NCBI GenBank assembly: GCA_023700785.1
Contig: JAMPYH010000139.1
Span: forward strand, 1-7,193
Reading direction: 5' to 3'
DNA length: 7,193 nucleotides
Source of the DNA: Candidatus Zixiibacteriota bacterium
GTDB lineage: Bacteria > Zixibacteria > MSB-5A5 > GN15 > FEB-12
A model generated the notes under the pieces. That model did no database searches and had not been told where the DNA came from. It was given only the letters and a program-made list of their open reading frames with translations. The position numbers and the translations under genes were made by a program. Below, piece after piece: positions 1 through 5,690 of this stretch (within the stretch, counting starts at the first letter, position 1; the number at the start of each line of letters is the position of its first letter).

Positions 1-1
1 A

Positions 2-76
2 AAGTACAGCTTGGCTTCGGCGGAGGCTGAGGATTTTGATAAGGACGCGACGGTCGTCGCGATAAAACATGACTGA
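2..76 (+). CDS. C-terminal tail of an upstream gene, probably nuoM (partial)
   Basis: An open frame enters from the left edge and ends at the TGA at 74-76. It encodes 24 residues, beginning KYSLASAEAEDF and ending VAIKHD, hydrophilic and acidic at first. The other two forward frames give an early stop (28-30) or an implausible arginine-rich peptide, so this frame is the best candidate. It overlaps the nuoN start by 8 bp, as expected for genes translated in tandem. The assignment to nuoM (another antiporter-like complex I subunit) rests only on the usual gene order nuoM-nuoN; the tail itself has no recognisable motif. Confidence 0.45.
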   Translation, partial: KYSLASAEAEDFDKDATVVAIKHD

Positions 77-1520
77 TTACGTCTCAACCTTGAATGTTGA
101 CTTGAGCCTGATCGGGCCGGAACTCGCGCTCCTGGCCGCCGCGGCTATCATCATGCTCTTCTCCGCGGCCAAGAGTCTGATCAAGTTCGCGCCGTACATC
201 GCCCTGGCCGGCTTTGCCGCGTCGATAGTGCTCGCAGTTATGCAGTGGGGTCTGGCGACCACCGGGTTCGCCGCGATGGTCACGATCGACAAGTTTGGCG
301 TCATTTTCAAGCTTATCTTCCTGGTAGCGTCGACCCTGTCACTGTTTATGGCGTTTCGGTATCTCCAGGTGAAGGGGATCCACAAGCCGGAGTTTTACTC
401 GCTGTTGCTGGTTTCGACCATCGGCATGATGGTGATGGCCAATACAACAGACCTGATCGTGCTGTTTCTCGGGCTGGAGATCATGTCGGTGCCGTTGTAT
501 GTGATGGCCGCGTTCAACCGCCGCAGTCTGGAATCAAATGAGGCGGGGATCAAGTATTTTATCATGGGGTCATTCGCGACCGGATTCCTGCTGATGGGAA
601 TTGCCTTTGTTTATGGCGCCGCCGAATCAACCAGCCTCGTACGTATTGTCACCGACTTCAGATATATCGCGGAGAGGGCAGGACTGTACCTGTATGCCGG
701 CGCGGCGCTCCTCTTGATAGGGTTTGGCTTCAAGGTCGCGGCGTTCCCGTTCCATAGCTGGGTACCTGACGTTTACCAGGGAGCGCCTACCCCGGTGACC
801 GCGTTCTTTTCGGTGGCGCCCAAGGCGGCGGGATTCGCCGCTTTGCTCCGGATATTCCTGTTCGGCTTTGCTGACATGGCTATTCTGTCGGACATCTTTT
901 CCGTGATCGCGGTGCTTACGATGACGGTCGGCAATATCCTGGCGTTGCGGCAGGATAACGTGAAGCGGATGCTGGCGTATTCGTCAATATCCCATGCCGG
1001 CTATATACTGGTCGCGCTGGCGGCAGGTGGAGCGTCATCGGTCTCCGCGGCGATCTTTTATCTGGTAGCCTACACGATGTTCAATCTTGGGGCGTTCGCG
1101 GTAGTCACTGTGCTCGAGACCCGGACCGGCATGAAAGCGGACTTCTCTGAACTGGCTGGACTTTCTCGCGGCAATCCGTTCCTCGCGGCTACCCTGGCGC
1201 TCTTCATGTTCGCGCTCAGCGGGTTTCCGCCGACGGCCGGCTTTCTGGGGAAGTTCTATCTCTTTTCGGCTGCGGTTGAGCGAGGGTTCATTATCCTGAC
1301 TGTCATCGGCGTACTGAACTCCTTTGTCTCCGTGTACTATTACCTCAGGGTGATCAAGGTATCGTACTTTGACACGTTCGAAGAGAAACCGATCCCAGTA
1401 GCGGTCAATTTCGCCGTCCTTATCGTTTTGATAGTGACAGCGCTTGGCACGCTTGGGCTGGGATTCTTCCCGGACCAGATCCTGACATTCTCGCGCGAAG
1501 CGATCTTCGCGGTCCTCTAA
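69..1520 (+). CDS. nuoN: NADH-quinone oxidoreductase subunit N (complex I, NuoN)
   Basis: NuoN is one of the antiporter-like proton-pumping subunits in the membrane arm of respiratory complex I, which couples NADH oxidation and quinone reduction to proton export. The 483 residues match the family's usual length and are almost wholly hydrophobic helices. The proton_antipo_M core spans roughly residues 125-420. Key charged residues are present: E137 in GLEIMSVPLYV, K222 in GFKVAAFPFHSWVPD, K252 in APKAAGF and K395 in GFLGKF. By family comparison these correspond to the E. coli NuoN residues Glu133, Lys217, Lys247 and Lys395 of the proton path. The ATG at 69 lacks a clear Shine-Dalgarno sequence but lies inside the end of the upstream frame, so translational coupling is likely. 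It is followed 14 bp later by a strong terminator, so it is probably the last nuo gene. No defect is visible. Confidence 0.96.
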   Translation: MTDYVSTLNVDLSLIGPELALLAAAAIIMLFSAAKSLIKFAPYIALAGFAASIVLAVMQWGLATTGFAAMVTIDKFGVIFKLIFLVASTLSLFMAFRYLQVKGIHKPEFYSLLLVSTIGMMVMANTTDLIVLFLGLEIMSVPLYVMAAFNRRSLESNEAGIKYFIMGSFATGFLLMGIAFVYGAAESTSLVRIVTDFRYIAERAGLYLYAGAALLLIGFGFKVAAFPFHSWVPDVYQGAPTPVTAFFSVAPKAAGFAALLRIFLFGFADMAILSDIFSVIAVLTMTVGNILALRQDNVKRMLAYSSISHAGYILVALAAGGASSVSAAIFYLVAYTMFNLGAFAVVTVLETRTGMKADFSELAGLSRGNPFLAATLALFMFALSGFPPTAGFLGKFYLFSAAVERGFIILTVIGVLNSFVSVYYYLRVIKVSYFDTFEEKPIPVAVNFAVLIVLIVTALGTLGLGFFPDQILTFSREAIFAVL

Positions 1521-1534
1521 TACGCTGTCGTTGC

Positions 1535-1579
1535 GCAAATACAAAAGGCGAGCGGAATCCACTCGCCTTTTGTATTTGC
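1535..1579. terminator. Bidirectional intrinsic terminator between nuoN and purF
   Basis: A perfect 18-bp inverted repeat (arms 1535-1552 and 1562-1579) encloses a 9-base loop. Next to the loop the stem has the GC-rich block GGCGAG/CTCGCC; outside it the arms carry AAAA/TTTT. On either strand the RNA therefore forms a GC-rich stem followed by a T-rich run (CTCGCCTTTTGTATTTG). It begins 14 bp after the nuoN stop and ends 16 bp before the purF stop, so one element can end both convergent transcripts. Confidence 0.93.
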
Positions 1580-1595
1580 TCGAAACTGGAAAGCT

Positions 1596-3008
1596 CTACA
1601 CTTTCACCTTTTGGAGCTCCAGCCTATGCTTCCCGTTGATCTCGGGGACCTTCATTGGATAATTCCCGGAGAAACAACCATGACAGAATCCGGCCTTCGG
1701 GAGTGACGGCATCGCCAACATCCCATCAAGCGACAGATATCTCAGTGAATCCACTTCAAGGTATTTCTCGATCTCGGCAATCGACTTATTGGCGCCGATA
1801 AGTTCCTTTTTGGTCGGCATGTCGATACCAAAGAAGCAGGGAGAAATGATGGGCGGCGATGAAACTCGGAAATGCACCTCTTTAGCGCCAGCTTCCCGGA
1901 TCATCTGGACCAGCTTTTTGGAGGTTGTGCCGCGGACGATAGAATCGTCCACTACTACCACTCGTTTATCGCGGAGCACACCCTTGACCGGGTTAAACTT
2001 CACACGGACATCCAGATCGCGGATATGCTGCTCCGGATCAATGAACGTTCGCCCGACATAATGATTGCGGATCAAGCCGATCTCGAACGGAATGCCGGAC
2101 TCTTCGGCGAAGCCGAGGGTCGCGGTGGTCGCGGAATCAGGGATTCCGATCACAATATCCGCCTCGACCGGGTGCTCCCTGGCGAGCTGACGGCCCAACC
2201 GGCGGCGGATCTTGTCAACATTCTCGCCGAATACTTTGGAATCAGGGCGCGAGAAGTAGATATACTCAAAGATGCAGTGCGCGGGCTTGGCGGCTTTCAT
2301 CGGGTAATGCGATTTCATTCCGTCGCGAGTGATCTCAAGCACTTCACCCGGCTCTATATCTCTGATATACTCGCCGCCGATAATGTCGAAGGCGCAAGTC
2401 TCCGAGGCCACCACGTACGAACCGTTAAACTTCCCGAGCGCCAGAGGGCGGAAACCGTGAGGGTCGCGCGCCGCGATGATCGACCTTTCAGTGAGGAAAA
2501 GGAGCGAGAACGCGCCTTTGATGGTCGCAAGCGCCTCGCATATCCGCTCCAATGTGTGGGTCTTTTTGGAGGTTGCCGTCAGATGCAGGATGATCTCGGT
2601 GTCGCTGGTGGTCTGAAAGATGGAGCCGTTGGCGTCCAGCTTGGAACGAAGTTCCAATGAATTGGTCAGATTGCCGTTATGCGCGACCGCGAGATACTTG
2701 TTCCGGTTGGTGATCAAAAAAGGCTGGATATTGATCAGTGACGACGCTCCGGTCGTGCTGTAGCGCACATGACCGACCGCGATATCCCCGGTTAGTTTCT
2801 TGAGATTCTGCTTTTCGGAGAAGACTTCCGCGACTTGCCCCATCCCCTTATGGAGATGAACTTTTCCCTGATCGACAGTGATGATTCCGGCGGATTCCTG
2901 GCCGCGATGCTGGAGCGCGTAAAGACCCAGGTAGGTCAGTTCCGCGGCATCGCTGTTTCCAACGATCCCGAAGATCCCGCACTGGTCATGTATCATCTCT
3001 TCCGACAT
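1596..3008 (-). CDS. purF: Amidophosphoribosyltransferase, [4Fe-4S] type (PurF)
   Basis: PurF catalyses the first committed step of purine synthesis in the cytoplasm: PRPP + glutamine to 5-phosphoribosylamine, glutamate and pyrophosphate. The N-terminal part (to about residue 235) is a class II glutamine amidotransferase with HRGQES at 34-39. C10 follows a 9-residue leader (MSEEMIHDQ), which should be removed so that Cys becomes the N-terminal nucleophile. The C-terminal part is a phosphoribosyltransferase with the PRPP loop at 350-362 (VVVVDDSIVRGTT). Four cysteines, C245, C391, C442 and C445 (FCHGC), fit the cluster ligands of the Bacillus subtilis enzyme; with the leader removed the first two fall at 236 and 382, exactly as there. 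So this is the oxygen-labile iron-sulfur form, not the E. coli form. The ATG at 3008 has AAGGAG (3019-3024) 10 bases upstream. Length (470) is normal. It stands alone rather than in a pur operon. Confidence 0.98.
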   Translation of the reverse strand: MSEEMIHDQCGIFGIVGNSDAAELTYLGLYALQHRGQESAGIITVDQGKVHLHKGMGQVAEVFSEKQNLKKLTGDIAVGHVRYSTTGASSLINIQPFLITNRNKYLAVAHNGNLTNSLELRSKLDANGSIFQTTSDTEIILHLTATSKKTHTLERICEALATIKGAFSLLFLTERSIIAARDPHGFRPLALGKFNGSYVVASETCAFDIIGGEYIRDIEPGEVLEITRDGMKSHYPMKAAKPAHCIFEYIYFSRPDSKVFGENVDKIRRRLGRQLAREHPVEADIVIGIPDSATTATLGFAEESGIPFEIGLIRNHYVGRTFIDPEQHIRDLDVRVKFNPVKGVLRDKRVVVVDDSIVRGTTSKKLVQMIREAGAKEVHFRVSSPPIISPCFFGIDMPTKKELIGANKSIAEIEKYLEVDSLRYLSLDGMLAMPSLPKAGFCHGCFSGNYPMKVPEINGKHRLELQKVKV

Positions 3009-3018
3009 ATAGTCGAGG

Positions 3019-3073
3019 CTCCTTGGTCCGAAAAAGAAAACGCTAAGCTATTGCCAGCCAGTCTAAAAGTCAA
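3019..3073 (-). promoter_or_regulatory. purF promoter and ribosome binding site (predicted)
   Basis: On the minus strand a -35 box TTGACT (3068-3073, five of six consensus bases) is followed by a 17-bp spacer and TAGCTT (3045-3050), within TAGCTTAG. The expected transcript start near 3038 would give a leader of about 30 bases containing the Shine-Dalgarno AAGGAG (3019-3024). The -10 box is weak against TATAAT but fits TAnnTT-type promoters. No purine riboswitch-like structure fits in such a short leader. Confidence 0.5.
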
Positions 3074-3297
3074 CGTCTTTTGCGCTCCAGGCTCTCTATC
3101 GAGGAGAGTGTGAAAACATATGCAACAGGTGGCTAACCGGTCTGTTCCCATAGAAACTCAGCGTGCCCGAAAAGACTGGATAAGTGACTGGGAATTCTAT
3201 ATTTTGGCGGCGTACTACAGGCATACTGCAGTTTTGTTAATTCGGGAAATTTTAAGCACTCCGTTTGCTCAACAGAGAGTTGGCTTGACGCCAGACT
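3074..3297. other. Intergenic region between divergent purF and the GAF-HisKA gene
   Basis: About 220 bp upstream of both genes with no convincing coding frame. It contains a small hairpin-like repeat (CTCTCT/GGAGAG, near 3093-3109) and two direct copies of GACTGG (3174-3179 and 3186-3191), 12 bp apart. A third, inverted copy (3058-3063) lies in the purF promoter spacer. I found no convincing promoter or Shine-Dalgarno sequence for the plus-strand gene: TATATT at 3198-3203 resembles a -10 box but has no matching -35. Confidence 0.5.
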
Positions 3298-4065
3298 ATG
3301 GAAGACCGCGCCCAAAACCGCTTCGAAATCATTCGGCAACTTGCGGTTGCCGGTTATCGGGGAGAAGACTTTCGCCCTTCCGCCGAGATGGCCTTACGCC
3401 AGGCGGCCGGTCTGGTCGGCCTCAAAGCTGCCGCTATGTACCTCTGGGACGATGCCAAGGCGATAAGTCTGGCCGTAGCCTACGCCGACTCCGACCAGGC
3501 GAAGGAGACGCTCATCTCACTCGAAGAGACCCTGTTTGCGGGGTTGCGCAGGGATCGACAGCTCCTGGCCGCCTATATGAGCTTTGGGGGAGAACCACCA
3601 CTCCAGACCTTCACTATGCCAATACGCCACGCGGACGCGATCCTGGGTGCGGTGATCGGTATCCAGGAAGGCGACCAGCGATTGGTCTCCGAAGATCTGT
3701 TCCTTGAGGCGATCTCCGCCGCGTTATCGCTCTACATGGTCGCTGATAAAGCACCGCACGGAAAGGCGCTCTCCAAGGAGTTGATAGCCAGGGAACGGTT
3801 GGGAGCGGTGCAGCAGACGGCGGTAACAGTCAACCACGAGATCAACAATCCGCTGACCGCGATTCTGGGAAATGTTCAGTTGCTCCTGATGAAAAAGAAA
3901 GATCTCGACCCTGAACTGATCGCGAAGCTGAAAACTGTCGAGGAAGCGGCTCTGAAGATCAAGGATGTTACGCAAAAGCTACTCAGAGTGACTTCGGCCA
4001 GATCTGTCGAATATGCCGAAGGTACGTCGATGCTCGATCTTTCCGACGACACGGACTCCAAATAA
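3298..4065 (+). CDS. GAF-like sensor with HisKA phospho-acceptor domain, lacking the ATPase domain
   Basis: A soluble 255-residue signalling protein without signal peptide or membrane segments. Residues about 10-150 have the alternating pattern and length of a GAF-type sensor (for example AAAMYLWDDAKAISLAVAY, then MPIRHADAILGAVIGIQEG). Residues about 160-235 form a HisKA dimerisation helix pair with the H-box VNHEINNPLTAILGN; H180 is the expected phosphorylated histidine. No HATPase_c domain follows: there are no N, G1 or G2 boxes, and the frame ends 20 residues after the helices in an acidic tail (SMLDLSDDTDSK). The next gene starts 5 bp later on the other strand, so there is no fragment of a lost ATPase domain. 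It could be a phosphotransfer or dimerisation partner for a full kinase, or a degenerate kinase. An in-frame stop at 3286-3288 makes ATG 3298 the first possible start, though it lacks a good Shine-Dalgarno. The HisKA call is firm; the GAF call rests on pattern. Confidence 0.82.
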   Translation: MEDRAQNRFEIIRQLAVAGYRGEDFRPSAEMALRQAAGLVGLKAAAMYLWDDAKAISLAVAYADSDQAKETLISLEETLFAGLRRDRQLLAAYMSFGGEPPLQTFTMPIRHADAILGAVIGIQEGDQRLVSEDLFLEAISAALSLYMVADKAPHGKALSKELIARERLGAVQQTAVTVNHEINNPLTAILGNVQLLLMKKKDLDPELIAKLKTVEEAALKIKDVTQKLLRVTSARSVEYAEGTSMLDLSDDTDSK

Positions 4066-4070
4066 CCCCA

Positions 4071-4856
4071 CTATTTCAACAGCCAGTCAACCAACGCCTG
4101 CATCGCCTGCGGATTGCTATTGATCATATCCGTTCCGTGAGCGTCTCCCTCGAAGATCATCAACGTAACATGGTCCGAGTTCAATCGAGCCATCTCCCGG
4201 ACTGAGTTGTAGGAGTATTCATCCCCCTGTGACGCCACCATCAGGATCTCTCCCTGGAATGACGTGATCGCTTCGGCGGGCTGAAGTCCTTTGTAGTTGA
4301 TGCCGGGGGAGAGAAGGACGAGGCGTTTAATGTTTGGCATCAACTGAGTGAGCATTGCCGCGGTATTTGCCCCTATTGAGGCTCCTATAACGGTCAGGTT
4401 GGCTGTATCAATCTGTCCAGGGAAATCCCTGAAAAGTTGCTCAAGAGCATGTTTTGCATCGTAGGGATACTTGGCAAATTCAGATTCATTCATAGTGCGG
4501 AAATTTACCGTATCTGAACCGAGTACGTTTGATTGCCCATGCCCTCTCAGATCCATACGGATCAGGCGGGGCAGTTGAAACGTGTGCGTGGTATCCGCCG
4601 CCACAACTGCCACCAGTTTGTGGAGTAGAGGCTCGTAGCTTGTCGTACTGTTCCCCATCATCGGCAGGCAGATAAAAGTTGGCTGAAGCGCGGATCTTGA
4701 TTGGTCGATCTCAAGACGCATTTTGAGCGAATCATTGAGAGTCACGGTCTTTGAACCGTTGGCAAGCGTACCCATTTGCGAGCGAACATTTCCAACCGCG
4801 GTCGCCGCCAGCGCGATGACCAGCGCCGCATGACGAGATAATCTCAATCCACGCAT
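4071..4856 (-). CDS. Exported alpha/beta-hydrolase
   Basis: A 261-residue alpha/beta-fold hydrolase of unknown substrate (esterase- or lipase-like). The N-terminus (MRGLRLSRHAALVIALAATA) is a typical signal peptide, ending near VGNVRSQ, so the mature enzyme should be periplasmic or secreted. FICLPMMGNS (61-70) fits the oxyanion-hole loop and MDLRGHGQS (101-109) the usual strand-4 region. S160 in GASIG (158-162) is the nucleophile; D212 in VASQGDE and H240 in GDAHGTD complete a plausible triad in the right order and spacing. ATG 4856 was chosen because it starts the signal peptide and has GGAG (4867-4870) 10 bases upstream. The open frame reaches back to a GTG at 4919, but that extension would run through the terminator hairpin and bury the signal peptide. 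It converges on the GAF-HisKA gene with a 5-bp gap. Fold and triad are likely; the reaction is not inferable. Confidence 0.82.
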   Translation of the reverse strand: MRGLRLSRHAALVIALAATAVGNVRSQMGTLANGSKTVTLNDSLKMRLEIDQSRSALQPTFICLPMMGNSTTSYEPLLHKLVAVVAADTTHTFQLPRLIRMDLRGHGQSNVLGSDTVNFRTMNESEFAKYPYDAKHALEQLFRDFPGQIDTANLTVIGASIGANTAAMLTQLMPNIKRLVLLSPGINYKGLQPAEAITSFQGEILMVASQGDEYSYNSVREMARLNSDHVTLMIFEGDAHGTDMINSNPQAMQALVDWLLK

Positions 4857-4884
4857 TTTCACTTCACTCCATCTGATTGAACTC

Positions 4885-4913
4885 AAATGAAAACGGCGGT
4901 CAAGCGACCGCCG
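4885..4913 (-). terminator. Intrinsic terminator after the exported unknown-function gene
   Basis: On the minus strand a perfect 8-bp GC-rich stem (CGGCGGTC at 4913-4906, loop GCTT, GACCGCCG at 4901-4894) is followed at once by TTTTCATTT. It starts 24 bp after the stop of the gene ending at 4937 and lies just upstream of the hydrolase start. It should end or reduce transcription coming from the oxidoreductase and unknown-protein genes before the hydrolase. Confidence 0.82.
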
Positions 4914-4936
4914 GTTCACCGCTGGTGTACGAACTC

Positions 4937-5665
4937 TTATAAGTACGTTTCTGAAACTTCCTTTAACCTGGCGGAGAGCTCATTGGCGTGCTTTTTGTAA
5001 TTCTCCATGTCATTCTTATCGCAACATTCTTTCATCTGCGCGGAGATCTTGCTGATCATCGAGAACTCGGTCAGGAGACCGTCCTGCTGATCCTTGAGCT
5101 CTTCAGGAATGGTCTTCTCGTTCAGCGCGGCCACTTTGGCAACCAGAGTCTCTGTCGAACCGGTGATTCCCTCGGCGTTGTTCTTCGGCAGATGCTGTTC
5201 GGTAATAATTCCCGCGGTCATGATCGCCCCTTCCAGCTCCGGATAAGAATAGGGGACAACGACCGCCGCGGTCTGCTCAAACGCCTCATGCACGGCCGGC
5301 ATCAGGGCGTAGCAGGAATCCTGCAGCCCCGCTTTGGCAGCTTCAGCATAGAGATTGACCAGCGTCGCGAATTGCTCACGGTGAGTCAGGAAGGCGGCTT
5401 TCCGCTTACTGTTCTTCATCGAAGGTTCGATATCGGCGATCCCCTTAAACAGCGAATCAAACTTCGGACCGGCCGCCAACAGAGCGGCATAATCTTTGTC
5501 CGGATAGGCCTGGTGCCAGGTCGGCGCCATGACTTCATGGAACGCGCCAAAGGCGTTGAAGCCTTTGTTCGCGGCATGATCTGATGGGCAAGCATGCCCC
5601 GGTTCTTCGGCGATCGCGAACGACGCGATCAGCAACAGCGCAAACAGACTGATCAATACTCGCAT
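4937..5665 (-). CDS. Exported helical protein of unknown function
   Basis: I do not recognise a named family. The 242-residue product starts with a clear signal peptide (MRVLISLFALLLIASFAIA, cleavage expected after A19), so it should be periplasmic. The mature part looks all-helical and charged. It has scattered histidines, notably H43 and H51 (FHEVMAPTWHQAYP) and H126 (MPAVHEAFE), and four cysteines (C26, C118, C214, C215). There is no CxxCH, so it is not a c-type cytochrome by motif. The two halves (about 50-131 and 157-237) look faintly alike, suggesting duplicated helical bundles. ATG 5665 was chosen for the signal peptide and GGGAG (5674-5678) 8 bases upstream; a longer frame to 5758 would overlap the previous gene by 68 bp. 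It lies 25 bp behind the oxidoreductase, probably in the same transcript, and is followed by a terminator. Metal binding is only a guess. Confidence 0.85.
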   Translation of the reverse strand: MRVLISLFALLLIASFAIAEEPGHACPSDHAANKGFNAFGAFHEVMAPTWHQAYPDKDYAALLAAGPKFDSLFKGIADIEPSMKNSKRKAAFLTHREQFATLVNLYAEAAKAGLQDSCYALMPAVHEAFEQTAAVVVPYSYPELEGAIMTAGIITEQHLPKNNAEGITGSTETLVAKVAALNEKTIPEELKDQQDGLLTEFSMISKISAQMKECCDKNDMENYKKHANELSARLKEVSETYL

Positions 5666-5690
5666 TACTTGTACTCCCGGTTTATTATCG

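Noticed and set aside
1035..1562. Minus-strand 175-codon open frame opposite nuoN
   Set aside because: Shadow of nuoN; Arg/Glu-rich antisense of hydrophobic codons, and it begins within the terminator hairpin.
1872..2660. Plus-strand 262-codon open frame opposite purF
   Set aside because: Antisense shadow of the well-supported purF coding frame; its product has low-complexity, charged composition without motifs.
3084..3115. Hairpin-like CTCTCT/GGAGAG near 3093-3109 as a terminator or riboswitch
   Set aside because: Only about six pairs including a wobble, no T-run on either strand, and upstream of the predicted purF transcript start.
3133..3339. Minus-strand 68-codon frame in the purF/GAF-HisKA intergenic region
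   Set aside because: Short, overlaps the start of the GAF-HisKA gene, and has no recognisable motif.
3120..3707. Plus-strand 195-codon frame overlapping the start of the GAF-HisKA gene
   Set aside because: Out of frame with the supported gene, Arg/Gly/Pro-rich product typical of a shifted frame.
4857..4919. 21-residue N-terminal extension of the hydrolase from GTG 4919
   Set aside because: It would run through the terminator hairpin and place a basic stretch before the signal peptide; ATG 4856 has its own ribosome binding site.
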